Notes: a model not told the origin generated them from the letters alone. Shown: positions 18,270 to 27,450, numbered from the stretch's first letter. The stretch: 64,000 bases of DNA from Bacillus albus (GCF_001884185.1 NZ_MAOE01000135.1:1-64000); one strand, 5' to 3'. Program-made: numbers and translations.

Positions 18270-19733
18270 ATGTTGGAAGCTTTCGTAAATTGGTTAAATA
18301 ATATTGTTTGGAGTCCAGCACTTGTTTATTTATGTTTAGGAGTAGGTTTATATTTTTCTATTAGAACGAGGTTTTTACAAGTAAGGCACGTAGGAGAAAT
18401 GGTGAAGCTGACATTTCAAGGGGAAAAATCAGAAGCTGGTGTTTCTTCATTCCAAGCGTTAGCACTTTCGTTATCAGGACGTGTTGGAACAGGGAATATC
18501 GCTGGGGTAGCAACAGCGGTTGCATTCGGTGGACCAGGAGCTGTATTTTGGATGTGGGCAGTAGCCTTTTTAGGGGCAGGATCAGCTTATGTAGAATCAA
18601 CACTCGCGCAAATATATAAGACGAAACATCAAGGGCAGTTTCGTGGTGGACCTGCTTATTACATCGAAAAAGGTCTAGGTGTGAAATGGTATGCTTTAGT
18701 ATTCGTTGCAGCGACAATTCTTGCAACTGGGCTTTTATTACCGGGCGTGCAAGCAAATAGTATTGCTGTAAGTTTAGAAACGGCTTTTGGTATTAATACT
18801 ACCGTATCAGGGGCTATATTAGTTGTCGTATTAGCTCTTATCATTTTCGGTGGAGTAAAGCGAATTGTTAACGTAGCGCAAGTTGTCGTACCGTTTATGG
18901 CAATAGGCTATATTTTAGTAGCTTGCGTCATTGTTGCTATGAATATTGAAAAATTGCCAGAAGCATTTATGTTAATTATAAGAAGTGCATTTGCATTAGA
19001 AGCTGCTTTCGGTGGTATTATCGGTTTAGCAATCTCTTGGGGGGTAAAACGTGGTATTTATTCCAATGAAGCAGGACAAGGGACTGGACCACACGCAGCA
19101 GCTGCAGCCGAAGTATCACATCCAGCTAAGCAAGGGTTAGTACAAGCATTTTCCGTTTACATTGATACATTATTTGTTTGTTCAGCAACAGCATTTATGA
19201 TGATTATTACAGGCATGTATAACGTATTTGATGCAAGCGGAAAAAACTTTATCGTTAATAAACTAAACGGCGCTCAGCCAGGACCAGGATATACACAGGC
19301 GGCGGTAGAATCTGTTTTCCCTGGATTTGGAAACGGTTTCGTTGCAATCTCGTTACTATTCTTTGCATTTACAACAATTATGGCGTATTACTACATTGCA
19401 GAAACGAATATCGCGTACTTAAATCGTGATAAAGACCGTCCTTGGATGTCTATGGTATTAAAATTTGTATTTTTAGGAGCTGTATTCTACGGTTGTATAA
19501 AAACAGCAGCAACGGCTTGGGCTTTAGGTGATATCGGTGTAGGGATTATGGCATGGGTAAATATCATTGCGATTTTATTGTTACAAAAACCTGCATTAGT
19601 TGCATTAAAGGATTATGAAAAGCAGAAGAAAGAAGGAAAAGATCCAGTATTTGATCCAGGGCCATTGGGAATTAAAAATGCTGATTTCTGGGAACATGAA
19701 TACGGAAAAGATAAGAAAGAAGAAGTATCTTAA
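18270..19733 (+). CDS. Sodium:alanine symporter (AgcS family)
   Basis: A 487-residue membrane protein with about 11 helices. Family signatures are clear: GRVGTGNIAGVATA near residue 71, FGGPGAVFWMW, and WGVKRGIYSNEAGQGTGPHAAA near 250. AgcS transporters import alanine or glycine with Na+. The ATG at 18270 sits very close to AAGGAGGGGGA; the TTG one codon later has better spacing and may be the true start. Monocistronic, with a terminator behind it. Confidence 0.92.
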   Translation: MLEAFVNWLNNIVWSPALVYLCLGVGLYFSIRTRFLQVRHVGEMVKLTFQGEKSEAGVSSFQALALSLSGRVGTGNIAGVATAVAFGGPGAVFWMWAVAFLGAGSAYVESTLAQIYKTKHQGQFRGGPAYYIEKGLGVKWYALVFVAATILATGLLLPGVQANSIAVSLETAFGINTTVSGAILVVVLALIIFGGVKRIVNVAQVVVPFMAIGYILVACVIVAMNIEKLPEAFMLIIRSAFALEAAFGGIIGLAISWGVKRGIYSNEAGQGTGPHAAAAAEVSHPAKQGLVQAFSVYIDTLFVCSATAFMMIITGMYNVFDASGKNFIVNKLNGAQPGPGYTQAAVESVFPGFGNGFVAISLLFFAFTTIMAYYYIAETNIAYLNRDKDRPWMSMVLKFVFLGAVFYGCIKTAATAWALGDIGVGIMAWVNIIAILLLQKPALVALKDYEKQKKEGKDPVFDPGPLGIKNADFWEHEYGKDKKEEVS

Positions 19734-19752
19734 CTTAATAGAATAGAAATGA

Positions 19753-19781
19753 AAAAGCAAAGGGAAAATGCCTTTGCTTTT
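19753..19781 (+). terminator. Terminator of the alanine symporter gene
   Basis: AAAAGCAAAGG / CCTTTGCTTTT stem around GAAAATG, then a T-run. Confidence 0.85.
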
Positions 19782-19872
19782 TTTTATGGACAAAATGAGG
19801 CTGGAAGTTATTTTTTTGCCTATTTTTGAATATAAAAAGAATGTACATGCTTTGTTAGGGGAAGGGGGGAGT

Positions 19873-20604
19873 ATGTTGATAGAGTTTCGTAACGTAAATA
19901 AATATTATGGCAACTTTCAAGTTTTAAAAGATATTAATGTGCAAGTGAAAAAAGGTGAAGTAGTAGTAGTTGTTGGGCCTTCAGGATCAGGGAAAAGTAC
20001 ATTACTCCGGTGTATAAACCAGTTAGAGTCAATTACAGATGGAGAGTTAATTGTACAAAATACAGAGGTACACAATGCGAAAACAGATATGAATGAATTA
20101 CGCCGAAATATTGGAATGGTCTTTCAACATTTTTATTTATATCCACATAAAACTGTTCTTCAAAATATTACACTAGCACCTATTAAAGTAAATAAAATTT
20201 CAAAAGAGGAAGCTGAGAAAACGGCGATGTTTTATTTAGAGAAAGTAGGAATCCCTGAAAAGGCCAGTGTATATCCACATCAATTATCTGGTGGACAACA
20301 GCAACGGGTGGCAATTGCTAGAGGACTTGCGATGCAGCCGGAAATTATGCTATTCGATGAGCCTACGTCTGCTCTTGATCCAGAGATGATCGGGGAAGTA
20401 CTTGATGTTATGAAAACGCTAGCTAAAGAAGGGATGACAATGGTTGTTGTCACGCATGAAATGGGATTCGCGCGGGAAGTAGCCGATCGGATTTTATTTA
20501 TGGATGCTGGCAAAATCATTGAGGATACAACACCGGCGCAATTCTTTGCGAGTCCTGAACAAGAAAGAGCGCGTCTATTTTTAAGCCGAGTGTTAAACCA
20601 TTAA
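19873..20604 (+). CDS. glnQ: Polar amino-acid ABC transporter ATPase (GlnQ-like)
   Basis: A 243-residue ABC ATPase. Walker A is GPSGSGKST, the signature is [16 protein letters not shown], Walker B is IMLFDEP, and the switch His lies in VTHEMGF. It powers the permeases encoded downstream. The ATG follows GAAGGGGGGAG; the longer open frame overlaps the upstream terminator. First gene of a four-gene operon with binding protein and two permeases, 12 bases before the next gene. Glutamine specificity is inferred from the order and similarity to Bacillus glnQHMP. Confidence 0.87.
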   Translation: MLIEFRNVNKYYGNFQVLKDINVQVKKGEVVVVVGPSGSGKSTLLRCINQLESITDGELIVQNTEVHNAKTDMNELRRNIGMVFQHFYLYPHKTVLQNITLAPIKVNKISKEEAEKTAMFYLEKVGIPEKASVYPHQLSGGQQQRVAIARGLAMQPEIMLFDEPTSALDPEMIGEVLDVMKTLAKEGMTMVVVTHEMGFAREVADRILFMDAGKIIEDTTPAQFFASPEQERARLFLSRVLNH

Positions 20605-20616
20605 AGGAGGAATTTC

Positions 20617-21447
20617 ATGCTTAAAATGAAAAAGTTGTTTATGTTAATCGTATTTTCATGTTTATTCGTACTTGTCGTTGCCGGGTGCGGAAGTAAAAAA
20701 GATGAGGCGAAAGAAACGAACACGAAGCAAGGCGGGGCCATTGAGCAAATTAAGAAGCGCGGGAAGCTAGTAGTTGGAGTGAAGAATGATACGAACTTAT
20801 TTGGCTTGAAAAATCCTTCAACAGGGCAAGTAGAAGGATTCGATGTTGATGTTGCGAAGGCGCTTGCGAAAAAAATTCTTGGTGATGAAAAGAAATTGGA
20901 GCTGAAGGAAGTAACGTCAAAAACACGTATTCCACTATTGAAAAACGGTGATATTGATGCAATTATCGCAACAATGACAATTACAGAAGAACGTAAAAAA
21001 GAAGTGGATTTTTCAAATGTATATTTTAAAGCAGGACAATCGTTACTTGTGAAAAAAGGAAGCGATATTAAAAGTATTGATGATGTGAAAAAGGGTGTGA
21101 AAGTGTTAGCAGTAAAAGGTTCAACGTCTACAAATAATATTCGTCAAAAGTCACCAGAAGCGACTGTATTAGAATTTGAAAATTACAGTGAGGCATTTAC
21201 GGCGTTAAAAGCAGGGAAAGGTGATGTTTTAACGACAGATAATGCAATTCTTTACGGCATGGCAAAACAAGATTCGAATTATGAAGTTGTAGGGAAAATT
21301 TTCACGGATGAGCCGTACGGAATTGCAGTGCAAAAAGGTGCAGATGATTTAACGAAAGAGATTAATAGCTTAATTAAAGACATGAAAGCAAACGGAGAGT
21401 ATGACAAATTATATGAGAAATGGATTGGGCAAAAACCAGAGAAGTAA
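20617..21447 (+). CDS. glnH: Amino-acid ABC transporter substrate-binding lipoprotein (GlnH-like)
   Basis: A 276-residue lipoprotein with a signal peptide ending in VAGC (Cys about 24). The mature part is a family 3 solute-binding fold (SBP_bac_3): GKLVVGVKNDTNLFG, FDVDVAKALAKK, ATMTITEERKKEVDFS. It captures the amino acid outside the membrane and delivers it to the permeases. GGAGG lies seven bases before the ATG. A hairpin follows the gene and may lower permease expression relative to the binding protein. Confidence 0.88.
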   Translation: MLKMKKLFMLIVFSCLFVLVVAGCGSKKDEAKETNTKQGGAIEQIKKRGKLVVGVKNDTNLFGLKNPSTGQVEGFDVDVAKALAKKILGDEKKLELKEVTSKTRIPLLKNGDIDAIIATMTITEERKKEVDFSNVYFKAGQSLLVKKGSDIKSIDDVKKGVKVLAVKGSTSTNNIRQKSPEATVLEFENYSEAFTALKAGKGDVLTTDNAILYGMAKQDSNYEVVGKIFTDEPYGIAVQKGADDLTKEINSLIKDMKANGEYDKLYEKWIGQKPEK

Positions 21448-21468
21448 AGTGATAAATAGTAAAAGTGA

Positions 21469-21490
21469 GAGGATGAGAGTACTCATCCTC
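21469..21490 (+). terminator. Intra-operon hairpin between glnH and the permeases
   Basis: GAGGATGAG / CTCATCCTC stem with loop AGTA, then TTCTTCT. The T-run is poor, so it probably acts as a partial terminator or 3' stabiliser. Confidence 0.5.
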
Positions 21491-21517
21491 TTCTTCTAAA
21501 GAAAGAGGGGAGAATAT

Positions 21518-22174
21518 GTGCCTGATTTTTCTATATTAACGAATAACATTGATATGTATTTAGAAGGATTTAAATATACAGTGATGTCTAGTGTAATCGC
21601 ATTAATAGGCAGTTTTATTTTAGGCATAATATTAGCGGTAATGCGTATTGCACCGATTCGCATTTTAAATTGGTTGGGAGCAACTTTTGTAGAATTTGTA
21701 AGAAATATTCCACTCGTATTAATTGCATTTATATTTTATTTCGCTTTACCTGTAATAGGAATTACTTTAAATGGTTTTGTAGCAGGGACAGTTACGCTTA
21801 CGGTATATACTGCGGCGTTTATTGCAGAGGTTATTCGCGCGGGTATTTTATCAGTCGCGAAAGGTCAGATGGAAGCAGCACGTTCTTCAGGATTGACGTA
21901 TACGCAAGCAATGTACCATGTCGTTTTACCTCAAGCGATGAAAATCGTAATCCCTCCTCTAGGAAATCAATTTTTAAATTTAGTAAAAAACTCTTCCATA
22001 CTCGGAATTATCGCTGGAGCTGATTTAATGTATCAAGGAGACTTAATTTCAACGAAGACATTTGTTACGTTCGATGTGTATATATTTGTCGGGATGTTTT
22101 ATTTAATATTAACAATTCCGCTCAGTATGCTAGTGCGTTATTTAGAAAAACGCTTAGCAAAGGAGGCGGTGTAA
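21518..22174 (+). CDS. glnM: Amino-acid ABC transporter permease (GlnM-like)
   Basis: A 218-residue membrane protein of the HisM/GlnP permease family, with about five helices. The EAA loop, EAARSSGLTYTQAMYHVVLPQA, contacts the ATPase. It starts at GTG, with GAGGGGAG about six bases upstream; no in-frame ATG fits. The next gene begins immediately after its stop codon, so the two permeases are coupled and probably form a heterodimeric channel. Confidence 0.85.
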   Translation: MPDFSILTNNIDMYLEGFKYTVMSSVIALIGSFILGIILAVMRIAPIRILNWLGATFVEFVRNIPLVLIAFIFYFALPVIGITLNGFVAGTVTLTVYTAAFIAEVIRAGILSVAKGQMEAARSSGLTYTQAMYHVVLPQAMKIVIPPLGNQFLNLVKNSSILGIIAGADLMYQGDLISTKTFVTFDVYIFVGMFYLILTIPLSMLVRYLEKRLAKEAV

Positions 22175-22819
22175 ATGGATTTTAAGGGAGCAATAACAGG
22201 TGATCATATTCTGTTTTTATTAAAAGGATTACTTATAACGCTAGAGGTAGCGCTCATAGCAATTGTACTTAGCTTTATTATTGGCAGTGTAATAGGGATA
22301 TTGCGCTACATGAAAATACCTGTCGTCTCACAAGTATTAGGAATTATCGTTGAAATAATTCGAAACTTACCACTACTTTTAATTATATTTTTCACGTATT
22401 TTGCACTTCCAGAAGCAGGATTGAAATTAGAAATTATAACAGCTGTAATTGTTGCTTTAACAATATTTGAAGCAGCAATGATATCTGAAATTGTTCGAAG
22501 TGGTCTATTATCGATTGAAAAAGGACAGATTGAGGCCGCAAGATCTTCAGGATTAACGTATGTTCAAGCGCTTTGGCATATCATTTTACCACAGGCGTTA
22601 AGAAGAATGGTTCCACCGCTTGTTAGTCAGTTTATTTCATTGCTGAAAGATACAGCATTAGCAGTTGTTATATCACTGCCAGAGCTTATGCATAATGCTC
22701 AAATTATTAGCGGACAGAATGTAAATTATATGATTCCAACGTTTATAGTAGTAGCTTGTATGTACTTTATTGTAAATTATAGTTTATCAATTTTATCGAG
22801 AAGATTAGAACTCCGTTAA
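22175..22819 (+). CDS. glnP: Amino-acid ABC transporter permease (GlnP-like)
   Basis: A 214-residue permease with the same architecture as its upstream neighbour and the EAA loop EAARSSGLTYVQALWHIILPQA. The ATG directly abuts the previous stop, and AAGGAGGCGG inside the upstream gene serves as its ribosome site. Last gene of the operon, followed by a strong terminator. Confidence 0.86.
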   Translation: MDFKGAITGDHILFLLKGLLITLEVALIAIVLSFIIGSVIGILRYMKIPVVSQVLGIIVEIIRNLPLLLIIFFTYFALPEAGLKLEIITAVIVALTIFEAAMISEIVRSGLLSIEKGQIEAARSSGLTYVQALWHIILPQALRRMVPPLVSQFISLLKDTALAVVISLPELMHNAQIISGQNVNYMIPTFIVVACMYFIVNYSLSILSRRLELR

Positions 22820-22846
22820 CCTTTACAATATATGTAAAGGTTTTTT
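22818..22846 (+). terminator. Terminator of the gln ABC operon
   Basis: AACCTTTACA / TGTAAAGGTT stem with a 5-base loop, then TTTT. Confidence 0.85.
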
Positions 22847-22914
22847 CCTTGTTTAACCTTATTTTCCTCTAATTAGAATCTAAATCTCGTGATAATTCAA
22901 TTTTTTATATTATT

Positions 22915-22989
22915 TTATCAGAAAAGTTTTAATTTTATATAGAAATTGTAATCGCTTTCGTGTATATTTTTATTATCAGAAAATTTTAA
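22915..22989 (+). promoter_or_regulatory. Direct repeat pair upstream of an amino-acid permease
   Basis: TTATCAGAAAAGTTTTAA (22915-22932) recurs as TTATCAGAAAATTTTAA (22973-22989), about 58 bases apart. Between them, ATTGTAATCGCTTTCG is a degenerate cre-like sequence with two mismatches. The repeats may be regulator sites for the gene at 23025. No regulator is identified. Confidence 0.35.
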
Positions 22990-23024
22990 CAAGATATAGG
23001 GGTATCGGTAGGGGGAGGATTTAG

Positions 23025-24446
23025 ATGCAGCAACAAACGAATGAGAAATTACATCGTACGATGAAGAGTAGACATTTATTTATGATCGCACTTGGTGGTG
23101 TAATCGGGACAGGTTTTTTCTTAGGTTCAGGTTACACCATTAATCAGGCTGGACCAGGGGGAGCCATCCTTTCATATTTAGTGGGCGGATTTATTATGTA
23201 TTTAACAATGCTTTGTCTTGGAGAATTAACGGTAGCAATGCCGGTTTCAGGATCTTTCCAAAAGTATGCGACGAAGTTTATTGGACCAGGAACTGGCTTT
23301 ATGATTGGCTGGTTATACTGGCTTGGCTGGGCTGTAACAGTAGGACTAGAATTAACGTCAATTGGTTTAATGATGAAAAGATGGTTTCCGAATGTTGATG
23401 TTTGGGTGTGGTGTCTTGTATTCGGCGTTATTTTATATGCTTCAAACGCAATTTCGGCGAAAAGTTATGCTGAATTAGAATTTTGGTTCTCTAGTATTAA
23501 AGTAGTTACCATTCTTGCCTTTGTCGTTCTTGGTGGTAGTGCATTACTAGGATTTATATCATATGACGGAAAAGAAGCGGCACCTCTTTTCTCTAACTTT
23601 GTAAGCGAAGGTGGATTATTCCCGAATGGACTAGCTGCCGTATTACTTACGATGATTACAGTTAACTTCTCGTTCCAAGGAACAGAGTTAATCGGGATTG
23701 CAGCAGGAGAAAGTAAAGATCCTGAAAAAACAATTCCACGTGCGATTCGTAATACAGTATGGCGCATTATGTTATTCTTCATTTTAACAATGACGATTTT
23801 AGTAGGGTTAATTTCTTGGAAAGAAGCTGGCGTAATTGAAAGTCCATTCGTAGTCGTATTTGATAAAATTGGTATTCCATACGCAGCTGATATTATGAAC
23901 TTCGTTATTATTACAGCGTTACTATCTGTAGCGAATTCAGGATTATATGCGGCAACTCGTATATTATGGTCACTTGCAAATGAAGGAATGGCACCAACTT
24001 CCTTCCAGAAAGTAAATAAGCGTGGTATTCCAATTACAGCGCTAGTCGTAACGATTGCTGTAGCTGGTCTTTCTTTATTCACAAGCTTCCTTGCAGAAGA
24101 TACAGTATACATGTATTTATTATCTATAGCTGGTTTATCAGCTGTATCAAGTTGGATCATTATTGCTCTATCGCAACTACGCTTTAGAAGCCAGTATATA
24201 AAAGGCGGAGGAAAGTTAGAGGACTTAAAGTATAGAACACCGTTATATCCAATTGTTCCTATTTTAGCTTTAATTACAAATAGTATCGTTGTTATTAGTT
24301 TAGCGTTTATTCCAGAACAAAGAATGGCGTTATACTGTGGTATTCCATTTATCATTTTCTGCTACATATATTATTATATAAATAAGAAACGGCAGAAACC
24401 GATGAAGGTGGAGACAACTAATGAAACTAACAATCAAACACGATGA
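23025..24446 (+). CDS. APC-family amino-acid permease (AAT type)
   Basis: A 473-residue protein with about 12 helices. It opens with a hydrophilic stretch then SRHLFMIALGGVIGTGFFLGSG, the amino-acid transporter family signature. It is closest in kind to RocE/HutM/GabP-type permeases that import amino acids by proton symport. The substrate cannot be fixed. GGGGGAGG precedes the ATG. Its last 26 bases overlap the start of an OsmC-family gene, implying translational coupling. Confidence 0.85.
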   Translation: MQQQTNEKLHRTMKSRHLFMIALGGVIGTGFFLGSGYTINQAGPGGAILSYLVGGFIMYLTMLCLGELTVAMPVSGSFQKYATKFIGPGTGFMIGWLYWLGWAVTVGLELTSIGLMMKRWFPNVDVWVWCLVFGVILYASNAISAKSYAELEFWFSSIKVVTILAFVVLGGSALLGFISYDGKEAAPLFSNFVSEGGLFPNGLAAVLLTMITVNFSFQGTELIGIAAGESKDPEKTIPRAIRNTVWRIMLFFILTMTILVGLISWKEAGVIESPFVVVFDKIGIPYAADIMNFVIITALLSVANSGLYAATRILWSLANEGMAPTSFQKVNKRGIPITALVVTIAVAGLSLFTSFLAEDTVYMYLLSIAGLSAVSSWIIIALSQLRFRSQYIKGGGKLEDLKYRTPLYPIVPILALITNSIVVISLAFIPEQRMALYCGIPFIIFCYIYYYINKKRQKPMKVETTNETNNQTR

Positions 24447-24798
24447 TATTGAGGCAGATTTATCGTATGGTCCATTAGCGATTGGAAAAGAAAACGGGTA
24501 TTCACCGTTACAATTACTCGTTTCTTCTATCGCAGGATGTAGTGCAATTGTCTTTCGAACAATTTTAGAAAAGAAACGTATTACATATGATACGTTTACA
24601 ATTGAAACGGAAATTGGTAGAAGTGATGCTCTATCGAAACCAGTTGAAAGTATTCATTTGCATTATAAAATTAAAGCACAAAACATTACAGAAGAGCAGT
24701 TGGACAAGGCGCTGCAGCTTGCAGTGAAAAATTGCACGATTGTTCAATCGGTAAAAGATAGTATACAAGTTACGGAAACAATTGAGCTAATAAAGTGA
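24421..24798 (+). CDS. OsmC/Ohr-family protein
   Basis: A 125-residue cytosolic protein of the OsmC fold. The first redox cysteine lies in IAGCSAIVF (Cys 40) and the second in KNCTIVQSV (about Cys 104), the paired-cysteine arrangement of OsmC/Ohr peroxidases. YhfA-like members also look like this. It probably reduces organic hydroperoxides or reacts with thiol metabolites. AAGGTGGAG inside the permease 3' end is its ribosome site. The link to an amino-acid permease is unusual. Confidence 0.8.
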   Translation: MKLTIKHDDIEADLSYGPLAIGKENGYSPLQLLVSSIAGCSAIVFRTILEKKRITYDTFTIETEIGRSDALSKPVESIHLHYKIKAQNITEEQLDKALQLAVKNCTIVQSVKDSIQVTETIELIK

Positions 24799-24840
24799 AA
24801 CAGAAAAACGTGAGAATACGGCTCTCACGTTTTTCTGTTT
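24798..24840 (+). terminator. Terminator of the permease-osmC pair
   Basis: An 18-bp perfect inverted repeat from AAACAGAAAAACGTGAGA to TCTCACGTTTTTCTGTTT with a 7-base loop. Confidence 0.85.
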
Positions 24841-24857
24841 TAGAGAGAGGGGAAAGT

Positions 24858-25295
24858 ATGATGGAATGTTTAGGGTGTAAATTAGCAAACGAACAGGAAA
24901 AAATATATAAAGTATATGAAGATGAGTATGTAACATGCTTTTTAGATCATGAACCTTTCTATCCAGGACATACTTTAATTGTGCCAAAGCAGCATGTTGT
25001 AGAAGTAGACGAATTAGATGATGTTGTAGCAAAAGCAATTATGGATGCTTCTAAACTGATTGCAAAAGCGATTAAGCTATTATATAGACCAGGTGGAATT
25101 ACAATTTGTCAAAATGGTGGAGTCTTTAACGAGTTATCGCATTACCATATGCATGTCGTACCAAGGTATAAAGATCGTTCGTTTGCTGAGTTTTATATGG
25201 TACAACCAGGAGAAAAGCAGAATCATAACTTGGAAGAGACACAGAATTTGTTAAAAGAAGCGATAGAGCATATGCTGCTTACTGAAAAGGCATAG
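24858..25295 (+). CDS. HIT-family nucleotide hydrolase
   Basis: A 145-residue protein of the histidine-triad superfamily. The catalytic HYHMH (His 95, 97, 99) is intact and an N-terminal CxxC (CLGC, 4-7) may bind zinc, as in Bacillus Hit. HIT enzymes hydrolyse nucleoside phosphoramidates and related AMP conjugates. Two ATGs follow AGAGAGGGGAAAG; I use the first. An upstream in-frame extension overlaps the previous terminator and is rejected. Confidence 0.88.
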   Translation: MMECLGCKLANEQEKIYKVYEDEYVTCFLDHEPFYPGHTLIVPKQHVVEVDELDDVVAKAIMDASKLIAKAIKLLYRPGGITICQNGGVFNELSHYHMHVVPRYKDRSFAEFYMVQPGEKQNHNLEETQNLLKEAIEHMLLTEKA

Positions 25296-25317
25296 CAGTC
25301 GGGAAAATTCTAATATT

Positions 25318-25360
25318 AAAAAGCCCAGTTTCTCAGTTAAAATAGAGAAATTGGGCTTTT
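25318..25360 (+). terminator. Terminator of the HIT gene
   Basis: AAAAGCCCAGTTTCTC / GAGAAATTGGGCTTTT stem with a 10-base loop. Confidence 0.85.
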
Positions 25361-25399
25361 GTTTATTTTGTTATTAAATTTTATTTATAAATAGATTTT

Positions 25400-25434
25400 G
25401 TGGTGTCACAAAGTATATCGCTCATTCGTTATAT
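25400..25434 (+). promoter_or_regulatory. Possible autoregulated ECF promoter
   Basis: GTGTCACAAAG and, 13 bases on, CGTTAT lie just upstream of the ECF sigma gene. The two-part layout (A/C-rich -35 and CGT-type -10) is typical of ECF-recognised promoters, which usually include the sigma factor's own. Inferred from pattern only. Confidence 0.3.
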
Positions 25435-25454
25435 AGAGTGAGAGGAGGAATTAT

Positions 25455-26012
25455 ATGAAAGTTACAAACAACGATTATGAAAAGATGGAAGAGCTATACG
25501 AGTTGTACGAACAAAAAATTTATTATGTAGCTTATTCTATTTTAAATAATATTCAGCAAGCAGAAGATGCAGTTCAAGAGACGTTTATTACTCTTTATAA
25601 GAATTTGGAAAAGCTCCATAACTTGAGCACTGAAGAGCTTAAACGTTACATTTTGAGGATTGCGAAAAACAAGGCGATTGATAGTTACCGGAAAAACAAA
25701 CGACATGAAACATTTTTAGAAGAATATGAAAGAGAATCTGTAGAAGCAGTAGATGAAAATATTGAAGAGTGGGAAAAACGTAAAATGTCTGAGGTTCAAA
25801 TTGATGCATTGCTAAAAGAGTTAAACGAATCTAATAGACAGGTGTTTAAGTACAAAGTCTTCTATAACTTAACGTATCAAGAAATTTCAAGTGTCATGGG
25901 GGTAACGGAGGTCAATGTCCGCAAGCAGTTTGAACGCGCTCGAAAACGAGTCCAAAATATGATAGGAGGTATACAACATGACGAATTCAAAGAACTCCAA
26001 AGAAATATATGA
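25455..26012 (+). CDS. ECF-type RNA polymerase sigma factor
   Basis: A 185-residue sigma-70 family factor of the extracytoplasmic-function class. Region 2 spans about 10-80 (YYVAYSILNNIQQAEDAVQETFITLYKN). Region 4 spans about 115-170 with helix-turn-helix LTYQEISSVMGVTEVNVRKQFERARKRV. AGAGGAGG precedes the ATG. The next gene overlaps it by 35 bases and encodes a membrane protein, the usual arrangement for sigma and anti-sigma. Confidence 0.9.
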   Translation: MKVTNNDYEKMEELYELYEQKIYYVAYSILNNIQQAEDAVQETFITLYKNLEKLHNLSTEELKRYILRIAKNKAIDSYRKNKRHETFLEEYERESVEAVDENIEEWEKRKMSEVQIDALLKELNESNRQVFKYKVFYNLTYQEISSVMGVTEVNVRKQFERARKRVQNMIGGIQHDEFKELQRNI

Positions 26013-27396
26013 ACTTGCTGAAAAAATTGCTTTAGATGATTTTGATAAACTTGAAGAACAACATGAATTTTCACATACATATACGCGCAAAAAGAAATTG
26101 TTTATGGAGGAAATGAAGCTGCAAGATGGACAACCGCAGAAAAAGCGTAAAAGACATCGTATGTTAATCGCTGCTGCTTGCTTATTGATCGGCATGCCGA
26201 CAACCGTTTTTGGAGCAGTAAAAGTCTATAATATGATCGTTCAAAAACAAAATTATGAAGTAAATGTTTCAGTAACAAATAGGGACTCGAAAAAGGCTAA
26301 TAAGTGGTATAAGCTGAAAATCGATAAATTACCAGAAAATATGGAAGCAATTGATGACTCTGCTATGAAATATTCCTTTAAAGATAACTACGAAATGGGT
26401 GGATTTTCATTCGTTCTTTGGAGAGTAGGAGGGAATTCAGATTTTCCAACTCTGTACTCGAAAAGTTATGAAGAAAAAGAGATAAATGGTAAGAAGGCAG
26501 TAATTGTCCATAGAGAAAATGGTAATAAAGATTTAATGTTTAATAGAGTAATCTTTCTCTATTTTGAGGAAGAAGGAATTATGTTACAAAGTTATATTGG
26601 AAATGATATAAACGAAGAACAAATGATAGATGTGCTAGGGAGCATTTCACTTGAGCCCACGTCAAAAGAAAAGTCATCATATATAAGCGATTATGATAAA
26701 AAGTATTTTAGCCAAGAAAGTAAAACAACTAAGGTAATTCCTTTGAAGAAGGATAGCAAACGACTATTTCATATAGGGCAAAAGGTTCCAGTAACGATAT
26801 CTATGGATAACAGTCAAATTGAATATGTGATAGAAAAAGTTGAAGTTTTTGATTCAATTAAAGATTTTAAGCAAGAAAACTTTAATGAAATGGGATTAGG
26901 GAGACTAAGCGAGAATCAAGCTTTGGATCAAGCAGGACAATTGATATCATATAGGCGGGATGAATATAAGGTTGGAAATGGTAAAGAGTCAATTGATAAA
27001 TTGATAGAGTGGAAATTAGTTCACCCTAAATTTGTCTACCTGACAACAACAGTGAAAAATATAGGTAAACAGGAGACAGAAGAAATTTATATGACTCCAT
27101 CTATAAAAGTTCTTAAAGATAAAGGAAATGCATGGAAGTATGCTGGGAAAGATGGAATCGCAGAAAAAAATATTATGACAGGCGAAGTTGATTATTTAGA
27201 GCCTCATGGAGATGGAAAAAGCTTCTACAATATTGGCAGTATCCGACCAGGAGAAACGGTAAAAGTTAATTTAGGTTATTTTGTAGATGAAGATAAATTA
27301 GATTCAATCTTTTTGGATGCTTTCAATTACAGAGGGATTGGTGACACTGAAAATATGAATTCGAAAAATCGTTGGTGGTTTGATATTCGTCAATAA
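25978..27396 (+). CDS. Membrane anti-sigma-like protein (DUF4179 type)
   Basis: A 472-residue protein. A cytosolic N-terminal segment (about 1-60) would contact the sigma factor. A single transmembrane helix (about 61-80, MLIAAACLLIGMPTTVFGAV) and a large extracellular part follow, ending in a beta-rich domain. This resembles DUF4179-type proteins that pair with ECF sigma factors in Bacillus. The outer part could sense an envelope signal. Its start codon lies inside the sigma gene with GGAGGTATACAAC before it. The family assignment is from recall of the layout, not a search. Confidence 0.75.
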   Translation: MTNSKNSKEIYELAEKIALDDFDKLEEQHEFSHTYTRKKKLFMEEMKLQDGQPQKKRKRHRMLIAAACLLIGMPTTVFGAVKVYNMIVQKQNYEVNVSVTNRDSKKANKWYKLKIDKLPENMEAIDDSAMKYSFKDNYEMGGFSFVLWRVGGNSDFPTLYSKSYEEKEINGKKAVIVHRENGNKDLMFNRVIFLYFEEEGIMLQSYIGNDINEEQMIDVLGSISLEPTSKEKSSYISDYDKKYFSQESKTTKVIPLKKDSKRLFHIGQKVPVTISMDNSQIEYVIEKVEVFDSIKDFKQENFNEMGLGRLSENQALDQAGQLISYRRDEYKVGNGKESIDKLIEWKLVHPKFVYLTTTVKNIGKQETEEIYMTPSIKVLKDKGNAWKYAGKDGIAEKNIMTGEVDYLEPHGDGKSFYNIGSIRPGETVKVNLGYFVDEDKLDSIFLDAFNYRGIGDTENMNSKNRWWFDIRQ

Positions 27397-27423
27397 TAAA
27401 ACAATAGGAACAACAGGACAAAG

Positions 27424-27450
27424 AAGCTGCTTATATTTAGCAGCTTTTTA
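27424..27450. terminator. Bidirectional terminator between the anti-sigma gene and the WYL regulator
   Basis: AAGCTGC / GCAGCTT stem with a 9-base loop and T-run, overlapping the regulator stop codon. Confidence 0.75.

Noticed and set aside
23465-24355. Long open frame on the minus strand within the APC permease
   Set aside because: It is antisense to a clear permease, has no ribosome site and no recognisable domain.
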